Below are positions 46,783-56,879 of a stretch of DNA of 64,000 nucleotides, piece by piece. This stretch comes from Parietaria judaica (Eukaryota > Streptophyta > Magnoliopsida > Rosales > Urticaceae), in the NCBI GenBank assembly GCA_954871525.1, contig OX940860.1, forward strand, positions 56,160,724 through 56,224,723. Direction: 5' to 3'. The position numbers and the translations under genes are program-made. Numbering within the stretch: the first letter of the stretch is position 1; each line of letters opens with the position of its first letter. Under the pieces are notes generated by a model that saw only the letters and a list, made by a program, of their open reading frames with translations, was not told the DNA's origin and ran no database searches.

Positions 46783-48419
46783 TGTTGATGTCGGATTTGG
46801 TCAAATCCACCCTCAACACAACTCGTGTCGTTTTGTCCCATAAACGACACAAGAGAGGGCGAGGAAGTTCATCGCCCGAGGGTCAAGGAAGGCGCACCCT
46901 CGAGGAGGATCATCCGCGAGCAAGCGGGTCGCGATGAAGCGTCCCATCACGACTCGACGAGGAATTTCGTCATGATGATTATGCAGAGCCCGATGACAGC
47001 CGAAGAGACGTGCATTTAATGAGGCCGACCTACTCACTCAATGAGAAGCGTCAGCGACGAGGCTTGCAGGGCCGAATGACGGCTGACGAGATGCGCATTT
47101 AATGAGGCTCACCTACCCGTAATGACAGTCTCCTTGGAAGTGACATAAAGCAGGGATCAACCATGCTTCCCTCAAAGGACTCTGGGAAGCGAATGATTAA
47201 AGGAAGAAAGGGCGAGGAAGATGCAAAGAGGACATAATGTAAACTCTATAAAAGGCAAGAAAAACCTCATTTGAGAAAGGAAGAAAAAGAGAAAAGAAGG
47301 GAAAAAAGGAGCAAAGCCCGGGAGCAAAACCCGGGAGCAAGCAAGGAGCAGGAAGGCTCCCGAGAGCAAAACCCGGGAGCAAGCAAGGAGCAGGAAGGCT
47401 CCCGGGAGCAAAGCCCGGGAGCAAGGAGCAGGAAGGCTCCCAGGAGCAAAACCCGGGAGCAAGCAAGGAGCAGGAAGGCTCCCGAGAGCAAGGAGCAGGA
47501 AGGCTCCCGGGAGCAAAACCCGGGAGCAAGCATGGAGCAGGAAGGCTCCCGGGAGCAAAACCCGGGAGCAAGCAAGCAGGAAGGCTCCCGAGAGCAAAAC
47601 CCGGGAGCAAGCAAGGAGCAGGAAGGCTCCCGGGAGCAAAGCCCGGGAGCAAGCAGCAGGAAGGCTCCCGGGAGCAAAACCCGGGAGCAAGCATGGAGCA
47701 GGAATGCTCCCGGGAGCAAAGCCCGGGAGCAAGGAGAAGGAAGGCTCCCGGGAGCAAAACCCGGGAGCAAGCAAGGAGCAGGAAGGCTCCCGGGAGCAAG
47801 CATGGAGCAGGAAGGCTCCCGGGAGCAAAGCCGGGGAGCAAGGAGCAGGAAGGCTCCCGGGAGCAAAACCCGGGAGCAAGCAAGGAGCAGGAGGGCTCCC
47901 GGGAGCAAAGCCCGGGAGCAAGGAGCAGGAAGGCTCCCGGGAGCAAAACCCGGGAGCAAGCATGGAGCAGGAAGGCTCCCGGGAGCAAACCCGGGAGCAA
48001 GGAGCAGGAAGGCTCCCGGGAGCAAAACCCGGGAGCAAGCAAGGAGCAGGAAGGCTCCCGAGAGCAAAGCCCGGGGGCAAGGAGAAGGAAGGAAGGAAGC
48101 AAAGAGCAGGAGCAAAGCCCGGGAGCAAAGACCAGAGAGAAAGAAGAAAGATAACGCGAACCACATTGAACTACGTGATGACCTGATCCCGGTATACCGG
48201 GTACGTAGGCAGCCTCGCTGAAGCCGGCGAGGTGCGGCATCAAATCATATCCTATTCTTATCATTTTCCTTCACTTGTCCAGCTATTCAACGGAAGAAAA
48301 CCGAGCTCATTTCGGAAATTATAATAAAACAGAGATATTCATCATTTGTTGTCATTTTATTTATTATTTGATGATTGTCTTTGTGACTGGAAAGGGGTGG
48401 TGAAAATTCCCCCTCTACA
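46783..48419 (+). repeat. 3' LTR of the LARD
   Basis: Same ends, TATA box and U5 as the 5' LTR, but with the minisatellite (47309-48090) ~600 bp shorter. Confidence 0.92.
47309..48090. repeat. CCCGGG minisatellite in the 3' LTR
   Basis: Same 38/42-bp unit types as 42878-44260, in a shorter and differently ordered array. Confidence 0.92.
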
Positions 48420-48424
48420 GTAAT

Positions 48425-50411
48425 CATGCACAAAAAAATATGATTGAAGGACCAAATCTATTATTATTTTTTATTTCATTATGATATTCCAAATTCAAAT
48501 GTTTTTTGTTTTGATTTTTTTTTTTTGAATTGAGTGGCACTATTGGCCAAAATTATATGTACTCGCATTATAAAATATTTGTCACGGTAAGAACAACCGG
48601 CACTATTGGCAGCAGGCACTATCGGCCAAGATTACATATATACGCAATTTCTGCGTCTTAAGGAATTGAATCCAATACCTCATGAAGAGTCTTATTATAT
48701 GGATTTACCACTAGACCAAGCAAGCTTGGTTTCCAAATTCCAATTTTAAAAACGCAATTCGAGAATACATCATAAATCGTCAGATTGTCTAGTATTAGAT
48801 ATTTGAATTTGATTTAATTGTTTTACTCTATAATAATTGCGGCTTAAGTTCTAAATATTGTTTTAAAAAGGCCGACTTACTCACAAACTTTTTGCTACAT
48901 ATTAAACTAATAATATTGAACAAAGCGTGTTTTTAAATACCCAAAAAGTAATCTATATATTATAAAAGGAGGAAACAACAAGTGATGTGGCATGATAAGA
49001 TTAGAGTGTTGAGAAAAGGAGAAAGTATAGAGCAACTTGACAATTTGGCTTTCTAAGATCAAGTCATTGAGATTTTTAATTTTGATAGAATTTTCATTTA
49101 TTTTTATTCTTTTTTTTTCATTGAATGTCATAAAAAATTGTAGAACTTAATAACAAATTTATATCTCTTTCTTAAAATCTTTAGAATCATGTAACTTATA
49201 AGAATACAAAAAGACCATTTGATGGTAAATATGTACATATTAGGTTGAATTATAAGTAAAACGTTTTTATCACCTAACAAAGTTGAATATTGATTAATTT
49301 AATATACTATTTATATCATCATTCGAATGTCAAACAAAATTTATTATTAATTTTAGAATTTCTTTTTTAACAGATATGCTTATAATATATTATAATATAT
49401 ACATACATGTCGAGTTAGTATGGCTTTTGTAATAACTAGAATAAAAATGAGGTCATTAATGATTAATATAATGTACTACTTGTATCCTCCTCAAATGTCT
49501 CATAAATTTACTATTTTTTAAAATTCGTTTTTCTTTTCATCATATATATGCTTAGTAAAACATTTATCATGTATTCTAATAATTACATAATTATTAATTG
49601 GATGAACTTTTACCATTCCATGACTTTTGATATGTCAAGACTTTTGGTGTTTCTCTTTCTTAAAGTCTAAATTTAATTCTACTTTATTATATGCATTATA
49701 TTTTTTCATTGTATTTTCTAGGTCTATAAATAGATAGAGATTTTTGTGAGATGAAAAACAAGTAAACATGGTCATCTCTTATATATCGTCAGTCTCTATA
49801 ATATTGTTTCTATGCTCTCTAGCATTGTTCTATTATTTTTAATATATCAATAGTGTTTTGTTATTTTTATAATGAATTTTTCTATTATATATGTTAGTAT
49901 CATGTCGTTCTCCTAATATCGATTTTAGTTTACACGCATGCAATATTTGTGTGCCACTCTCATGCGTTTCTATACCATTGGAAGGGCCCAAGTTCTTTCG
50001 AGGCGTAGACGGAAGGGTTCACCACAAAAACACGGTACTCACGTAGAAACTTTAATTTTCTTCGCCAATTGTGAAGTGAACTATTATGAGCTTATAAAAA
50101 TTATTCAATGACGTTTTGTGGGTTTTTATTTCTTTACTTTTATTTTTATTATCAATAGACATGTGCATTAGATGAAGTATCTAATCTATGGCCATCAACG
50201 ATAATCTTTAAAAGATAATTATTTATGAAACTATTATTCATTTATTTCTTAGAGTAGAAGATCTGGGATTTTTAGAATTCCACATGAGTCACTCATGTAT
50301 AATATAAAAACCTAATGTTAAAAACCTAATATATAAAGTAGTTTATGTTACAAGTGTAATATAAAATGGTAGTAATACATTGATGACAAGTACAAAATCA
50401 CAAACAGAGAG
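48425..50411. other. AT-rich intergenic DNA
   Basis: Apart from a SINE-like stretch at 48590-48735 I see no gene here. Confidence 0.5.
48590..48735 (-). mobile_element. SINE-like or tRNA-derived fragment
   Basis: On the minus strand TGGTCTAGTGG fits the pol III A box (near 48717-48706). About 35 bp later GGATTCAATTCC (48673-48662) is a partial fit to the B box. No target-site duplication or poly-A tail was found, so this is tentative. Confidence 0.35.
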
Positions 50412-50416
50412 AATGG

Positions 50417-50962
50417 CTACCGGTCCACTAGAAGGCGGGCGGGTGAGAGATAAGCTACGGTCACTTGCGTGAGCTTATCGTGCCGCTCAAGAACATCGTC
50501 TATTATACGGATCCAAGTTTTCAGACAGCCCAAAAGTTTGTCCCTCGGAACATATAAGACCTCTTCACCAATATCAAGTGTTTCTGTTACAATACAGTAC
50601 AAATTCATTAGTAGATTCTACCCATTTGAGTTCAATCAATCTAAGAACAAGTACAAGTGATTTTTTTCCGTGAAGCTTAATATATATTACGGATCTTGAC
50701 GAATCTTTTATAGAATCTATTAAAAGATCTTGAACTTTTTATAAATGACAAACAGCGCTCATTCAAAAATTTATAAATGGTTTCAATACCGAGTTCTCTG
50801 TTTTCAGTTTTAGAAACCTGTTCTTGTTCTTCTTATAATTGATTAAAAATACTACAAAAAGACAAAATATATATATATATTCGTTATAACTACTGATGAT
50901 AACGAAGCACTTACCTTCCATAGGCACGAAGAGAGAGCATGATCTGCATATAGAGCTTGGCA
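50417..50962 (-). CDS. Candidate two-exon gene fragment, unidentified
   Basis: On the minus strand a segment reading CRSCSLFVPMEG ends at a strong donor GGAAG|GTAAGTGC (~50912). A second segment begins after the acceptor TTGTAACAG (~50593) and reads ETLDIGEEVLYVPRDKLLGC, then LKTWIRIIDDVLERHDKLTQ, to a stop at 50417. Phases match across the ~320-bp intron. I do not recognise the protein, and no 5' exon or start is clear. Confidence 0.3.
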
Positions 50963-51504
50963 CCGTGACATTGTGGTTAATTAAGTTTCTTTTCGTTCTC
51001 CACCCGATTAAAAAAAAATATGAATCCTTCTAATAATTATGCAAAATGAAGAACTACAATCTCTTAGAAAATTGTTGGGAAAAGTAAATGGTAGGTGTGT
51101 GTTACTGGTCCGAATACCTCATTTATATTACCAAAACCGAAACTTAATTTTAAAAATAAAATTGGTTTTTAAACCCGAATCCATACTTAATCTAATATAA
51201 TATAATTAATATTTATATATATGTATATATTGGTAAAGTGATTATATTATATGGTCACAATGTTACATAACTCATAGTTCTTATTTATGACATGATTCTA
51301 CTTAACATTTTCTCTCCAAAATTAATATGGGACTTTTTCCAATTACTATTCTTACATTTTATCTACCAATGTAATTTCAAGTGTTACCCTTCAAGTATTA
51401 ATGTTTTGATGAATATATTTATTACTACTTCTATATAATATATATACACAGTTATTAGAGCGTAGAATTTGTGCTAGTATGTGTATATTTAATTTATTAA
51501 TATC
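50963..51504. other. AT-rich spacer
   Basis: No gene. GGTGTGTGTTACTGGTCCGA near 51100 faces GGGTTTTTGTTACACCC near 52265 and may be a degraded transposon terminus. Confidence 0.4.
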
Positions 51505-52023
51505 ATGTACAATTATTACAATATGTCAATACACCGGCTCCATAGATTAGATCATTCCACCAATTGCTTGGACTCCGCTTCCTCATTCGAAAAACCGATG
51601 ACCGGTTGTCGGAGGATCATGGCTCTTGTTTCCGACGTATCTCGGGCTCTAAATGTGATCCACTTGGCCGACGGAAGACTGAGAGATTCCGATCATGCCC
51701 ATGTGAAACAAGTCGTCGTCAACGCCAAGCTCTTGTTTGGGAACGTGAATACGCATTTCTTGGAGGGACTGGACCGTCTTTTCCTCCGCGAATGGGAAGC
51801 CATCACGAAGATCGCTTGGACCAACGTCAGCATGCTAACAGGAGCTGACCTCACCAAAGGCGGGAATCACTGTCGAGGGTTTACCTTCGATTGTCCCAGA
51901 GTTTTTGGAGCCGAATTACAGAGAATATCCCAATACGGGATTCAAGGCGTAGACAAAAAAATGCTTTCGGGTGTGGATAGGGAGGCGATGGTCGGAGACG
52001 TGGATAACGAGACGGCAAAATGA
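51505..52023 (+). CDS. Orphan 172-aa ORF, unidentified
   Basis: An ATG-started frame in a locally GC-richer island surrounded by AT-rich DNA, which suggests real or recently real coding sequence. It includes MALVSDVSRALNVIHLADGR, KLLFGNVNTHFLEGLDRLFL and a C-terminal FDCPRVFGAELQRISQYGIQ. No signal peptide, membrane segment or known motif is visible. It may be one exon, a processed copy or a gene piece carried by a transposon. TATA-like sequence lies near 51435. Confidence 0.35.
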   Translation: MYNYYNMSIHRLHRLDHSTNCLDSASSFEKPMTGCRRIMALVSDVSRALNVIHLADGRLRDSDHAHVKQVVVNAKLLFGNVNTHFLEGLDRLFLREWEAITKIAWTNVSMLTGADLTKGGNHCRGFTFDCPRVFGAELQRISQYGIQGVDKKMLSGVDREAMVGDVDNETAK

Positions 52024-52428
52024 GTCAGTTTGGAACGTATAGCTTTTAAGACAAACTCAGTTTTAAAATATATGAAATTGAAAATTATATTAAAATTCGG
52101 TTTTGAGTAACCTACTATCCAAGTTCTGAGTCTTTTAACCTCTAAAACCGATTGTGGTTTCTGAAAAATCAGATCTGGTTTATTCCGGATAGAAACCGGG
52201 TGCGATTCTTTAATAAATTGGATCCCGTCCAAATGCGATTTTAAACCCGCATTTCCGGGTTTTTGTTACACCCAATCTAGACTCCAAATCACTTTAGTAT
52301 TGGAAATCTAAAGCATCAAAAAGTTGAAAAATTCCATCAAAATGAATATGGGTAAAACAGAAGAGAAAATGGCATTAGAAAAGTACAAAGATCTTACATA
52401 AGAATTTACATGAAAGCCCTTTTCTTGA
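52024..52428. other. Spacer and PTH 3' flank
   Basis: Contains ATTCCGGATAGAAACCGGGTG-like sequence near 52185 (transposon-like) and then the 3' flank of the minus-strand PTH gene. Confidence 0.45.
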
Positions 52429-54461
52429 TCAAAGTTCAACTTTGTGAAATTTGTATTTCTGCCCTAAATTAAATCTTGTTATAGACTGGTTGAATCCAAA
52501 GAGAACCAAAGATCTCACGGCTTCGACGCCCTGTATGAGCGCTTCATCGATCTGTCCAAATACGGAATATCATTAAACCTAATTTACTTTTATCATCCGA
52601 ATTAGAACTAGTACCCCCCTAGGCCCTGAACTTATCAGGGTATCGGTTTGCCCCTCGGACATTTTCTTTTGTATCGGTTTACCCCTGAACTTATGACTAT
52701 AAATCTGCACTTCTACGAAATTCAGAGGGCAAACTGATGCGAGAAAAGTTCGGCGCATAGTTTTGAGGGAGATACTATACAATAAAATTTTCATGGGAAA
52801 TTTGATAAATATTGACACCAAATAAATATATTTGCGACTTTTAAATCAATTAGAAGCTTGCTTTATTATACCTGTTGTCTTTCTTCCGAGCTGAATTTTT
52901 GTAGGAGAAACGCCCGCATGTCCATCGTACCCGGTGGATTCCCTACACCTGAATGCATAAATATATGTATTAATCCAAAGCAAATATATATATTAATCCA
53001 TCATAAATATATATTAAATGATTATTTGTCCATATTATTAGCACACAAATACAGTAACAAACCTATACATAACCGAGGAAATTCACGGCACCCGTCAAGA
53101 TGGCCCATCACACTCTTCACTCTGTATCAACAACACCAATTACGAAAAAAGGATAACGAAAAAATTGCATATCTAAACAATCATTTAACTTATATAATTA
53201 GAGAGAAAAAACAAGAAAATATTTCAAAACTGTTCGTCGATTTTTTTTTTTTTTTTGTGTAAGCTTTTCTTTGAGTGATTATTAGCCTAAATGGTAGCAA
53301 CAAAGCAACAAAACCTAGTTTTTAAACTTTTTTTTTTTTATCGAAACTGCATAATCTATAAAGTAGCTTTATATACACAGATTATTCATTAACTGAAAAA
53401 ATCACGATATTAACACAATCCTATTCAAGATCATACGTAACATACCCGTTATGATGTCCGTGACCTCCCTTGGGCTGAACCCGTAGAACACCATTTGGCA
53501 AGTTCATTTCATCATAAGCCTATTATGAAGTTTATCATCAAATATCCCGAATTAATTCACTAATTATTTATTAAGTGGCTCAAAAACAATAACAGAGAAA
53601 AATATGCTTACCAACAAAATATGGCGTAGCGGTACTTGATAGTGTGCAGCAAGCGGTCCAATCTTTACGACGACAAATCAGATGAAAAATAAGAAACTAA
53701 TTAAAACTACTAGGAACATTCACAAAACAATTCGAATTTCCATATGATTGATTGGTGTAAACCGATAAACATTTGATTTTTCAAACATATCTAGAGATTC
53801 AAAGCATTCATGAACTAGGTTGTGTCAAGGAATGTTGATAAGGGCCTAACATCATAATCCGGTTGGTAATGTTTTCGAAAATCATAAACCGAGTACAAAA
53901 AAAGAACAAAGTCTGTGATCTGAACAAACCGATTCGCCACTGAAATTCATGTACGATTGAGGCTTCACCAATAAAACCGGCACCTCCCCAATTGCACCTG
54001 TACCGATCAGAAAAAGATACACGAACAGACATCAAACCAAGTTCAACACTGAAACCGAAGCTACGATCAAGCGGGTTAAGAGAACACCCACCAATTCCGA
54101 CCAACGCCTTGGACTGAATCGTATTCAGTTTGATGCCCTGCGCTTCCGAAATAGCATCAATCATTTCAAAACCAACCTGATAAACAGCCACAGATACACT
54201 TCAATATATCAAAAAACGGAGCAATAAGGCCGATTCAACGAAGCGAGAACGCACATTGTGCCTAGTCCCGTGGTACTTATTTCCGGGATTTCCCAATCCA
54301 GCGATCAACCAGGGAGTGTACTCCACGTTTTTGGCGCCATCGTCACGCTTCGACGACGAAGCACGCACTCGAAAACGAGGACGCCTTTGAGCCGAACAAA
54401 GTCTCCGACGATTTCCCAGCTGGAGTGTGCAAGAATTTGGGCATGACAATGCACACCACAT
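52429..54461 (-). CDS. Peptidyl-tRNA hydrolase, organellar type
   Basis: This enzyme cleaves the ester bond of peptidyl-tRNAs released from ribosomes so that tRNA is recycled; here it is probably in chloroplast or mitochondrion. Eight exons on the minus strand: 54461-54255, 54176-54092, 53997-53930, 53662-53612, 53519-53446, 53121-53063, 52948-52872, 52551-52429. They total 744 nt (247 aa plus stop), phases consistent. The N-terminus is basic and Ser/Arg-rich (RRPRFRVRASSSKRDD), a likely targeting peptide. Catalytic and binding motifs are present: GLGNPGNKYHGTRHNVGFEM (Asn, His), PQSYMNFSGES (Asn), YDEMNLP (Asp) and GGHGHHNG (Asn). The C-terminus is NLGQKYKFHKVEL. Plant CRS2 proteins share this fold and act in group II intron splicing; I cannot exclude such a role. 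A 5' UTR intron (donor ~54600) is likely, and an alternative upstream ATG exists at 54581. Confidence 0.92.
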
Positions 54462-54581
54462 TGAACTGTATTCACACACAAATTTTGGGAGAAATTTCAT
54501 CAGTAAAAAAAACTGGAACGAAATCAAACTAATAGAAATTGAAGCAATGCGAGAGTGAATCGGAATCGAATGCGAATCCAT

Positions 54582-55364
54582 AAGAGAGAGAGAAGTACCT
54601 TTGTGAGATAGAATCCCTAGGGTTTGCTCAGAGATGAGCTCTCTGCCTCTGAAGGTTTAAAGAGGCAATGGCGGTGGAGAGAGAGAAGATAAGAAATGAA
54701 GACAGAGGTTTCCGGTTAACTTGACTAAGAAAAACGACATGTCGTTTACATTATATTTCCTTTCGAATGATATGCCGTTTTATACAAAACGATACAGGAG
54801 ATCTAGAGAGATTCTGCGGGCAAATGACATGTCGTTTTTTGGAATAATAATATTTTGTAAGAAATTGTTACTTGATAATTCAATTTATGGACAGAGCCAG
54901 GCCCGGCCCTCATGAGAGGCCTACGAGGCAAGGGCCTTGGGTCCCCTAATTTTAGGGGCCCCGAAAAAGAGATTTCATCAGTAAAATAATTACCTTCTTA
55001 TATCTTTATACGTGGCAGGAGAAAAATTGAAATTAAAAATTGTGATTAGATTTTTTACCTTTAAAAAAAAAGATGTGATTAGTGCCAACAAAAATCATGG
55101 GACCCACTATTAGGTTTATATTTCATCTTTTCAGCCAACTTAACCTACACTATTTGAATATTTTCTCTTTAGCTCTAAAAAAATAGGTTAAATTAAACTT
55201 AACTAAGCTTATATCAGTAGTATTTACCACCAATAAACTACATCAAAATGATTTACTTTCTTAAATCTCTTCCTAAATATATATATTTTTTCAATTGTGT
55301 AAAATTTATCTAACAAAAAAAATCCGTTTTTTTATATGTATAAAAATGAGGTAATTAAGAATGA
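54582..55364. other. PTH 5' flank and spacer
   Basis: Contains the PTH leader, the perfect palindrome AAACGACATGTCGTTT (54732-54747) and a half copy near 54825. A GGCC-rich transposon fragment lies at 54895-54965 (GGCCTTGGGTCCC). The remainder is AT-rich DNA. No gene of its own. Confidence 0.5.
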
Positions 55365-55981
55365 GGTAATGTTTTCGAAAATCATAAACCGAGCACAGAA
55401 AAAGGACAAAGTCTGTGATCTGAACAAACCGATTCGCCACTGAAATTCATGTACGATTGAGGCTTCACCAATAAAACCGGCACCTCCCCAATTGCACCTG
55501 TACCGATCAAAAAAAGATACACGAACAGACATCAAACCAAGTTCAACACTGAAACCGAAGCTACGATCAAGCGGGTTAAGAGAACACCCACCAATTCCGA
55601 CCAACGCCTTGGCCTAAATCGTATTTAGTTTGCTGCCCTGCGCTTCCGAAATAGCATCAATCATTTCAAAACCAACCTGATAAACAGCCATAGATACACT
55701 TCAATATATCGAAAAACGGAGCAATAAAGCCGATTCAACGAAGCGAGAACGCACATTGTGCCTAGTCCCGTGGTACTTATTTCCGGGATTTCCCAATCCA
55801 GCGATCAACCAGGGAGTGTACTCCACGTTTTTAGCGCCATCGTCACGCTTCGACGACGAAGCATGCACTTGAAAACGAGAACGCCTTTGAGCCGAACAAA
55901 GTCTCCAACGATTTCCCTGCTGGAGTGTGCAAGAATTTGGGCATGACAATGCACACCACATTGAACTGTATTCACACACAC
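55365..55981 (-). pseudogene. Truncated duplicate of the PTH gene (exons 1-3)
   Basis: The segment matches 53863-54482 nearly base for base, in the same orientation: exon 3, intron, exon 2, intron and exon 1 of the peptidyl-tRNA hydrolase. It ends abruptly on both sides, so exons 4-8 are absent. Exon 2 has a premature TAG at 55616-55614, where the intact gene has a Gln codon. Exon 1 still reads SSKRDDGAKNVEYTPWLIAG. High similarity, including in introns, indicates a recent DNA-level duplication rather than retroposition. Confidence 0.93.
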
Positions 55982-56300
55982 ACAAAAAAACCTCTGCTTT
56001 TCAGCATTGTCGGCATAAGTATACAAAAAAAAACCTCTTGTTTCCTTCATTTTTCAGGATTCATCTTCAAAGTCATTCTGGAATAAATTGGAAAGTGAAA
56101 TCACATATGGTTTCTTGCCATAGTGAAATCAAATTGGGAGAGAGACCTAAATCTTAGGCCACAATCTTGTAAAAAATCCTCGTACTTGTTTGACAGGATA
56201 TCGAGAGCCTATGCACGGCACATGCGCAAATTTAAGACCTCCTGCCATTGGATCATCCATTAGTAGTGAATAGGGCCGGCCAAACTTATGGGCGAGTTTG
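55982..56300. other. Spacer before the tandem array
   Basis: Unique DNA ending in a GGCCGGCC-type element start (AGGGCCGGCCAAAC at ~56274). A short minus-strand frame MDDPMAGGLKFAHVPCIGSR (about 56265-56155) has no support as a gene. Confidence 0.45.
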
Positions 56301-56879
56301 GGGGTCGCCCAAGGCCCCACTTTAACATAAGGCCCCTTTACCGTATAGCTCCTGCAATACCGTATTGCAGACTCTGAAAAAAAAAAAGCCTCATGTTAAT
56401 GATTCGCCCAAGGCCCTGAAAGGGTTGGGCCGGCCCTGTAACTACTAAAGTATAAACGATTTTTTAAAATAAAATACATATATTTTGAGTTTTCTCTGGG
56501 GCCTCAAAATTTATCCCACCTAAGGCCCCGGTAAAGTTAGGGCCGGCCCTTGCTACAAAGTAAAGGGTTTTGAACACAAACTTCAATGAAGCGATAAGTT
56601 GGAAGATATAAGCTTAATTTTGGTCGATTTTGGCTCCTCTCATGAAACCCAGAAAACCCATTCATTCATAGCAAAAAGCTGAGCTTGGGAAAGCGATGGA
56701 AATGGAAGAAAGGGAAATTCTTGAACATGGGTTTCGCAGATAAGGCATACCTGTGCGTGAAGTGGAAGAGAGGAACAAGAAAAGAGTGAGAATTGATCTC
56801 GTTTGGATGGAGTGAGCTCTCACCCGAAGAAGAAGTAGATTGTTTTTCCGCAATAAATATCTCACTCTCTATCTCTTAT

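Larger units (their letters stand above)
42352..48419 (+). mobile_element. Large non-coding LTR element (LARD), Ty3/gypsy Tat-like, 6.07 kb
   Basis: LTRs at 42352-44592 (2241 bp) and 46783-48419 (1637 bp) begin TGTTGATGTCGGATTTGG and end CTATACA/CTCTACA. A perfect five-base target-site duplication GTAAT flanks them (42347-42351 and 48420-48424). A gypsy-type primer-binding site TTTGGCGCCCACCG follows the left LTR, and a polypurine tract (AAAATGGGGGACTAAC) precedes the right. The 2.2 kb interior has no gag or pol, only tandem repeats. The LTRs differ in length almost wholly through copy number of an internal minisatellite; elsewhere they are nearly identical, so insertion is recent. It needs proteins from another element to move. 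Confidence 0.93.

Noticed and set aside
54462..54581. Upstream ATG (54581) as the PTH start
   Set aside because: Likely intronic: a donor near 54600 and acceptor TGAATACAG just before the 54461 ATG suggest a 5' UTR intron. Kept as an alternative only.
56155..56265. Short minus-strand frame MDDPMAGGLKFAHVPCIGSR as a terminal exon
   Set aside because: No matching upstream exon or recognisable family, and it lies next to transposon-like DNA.
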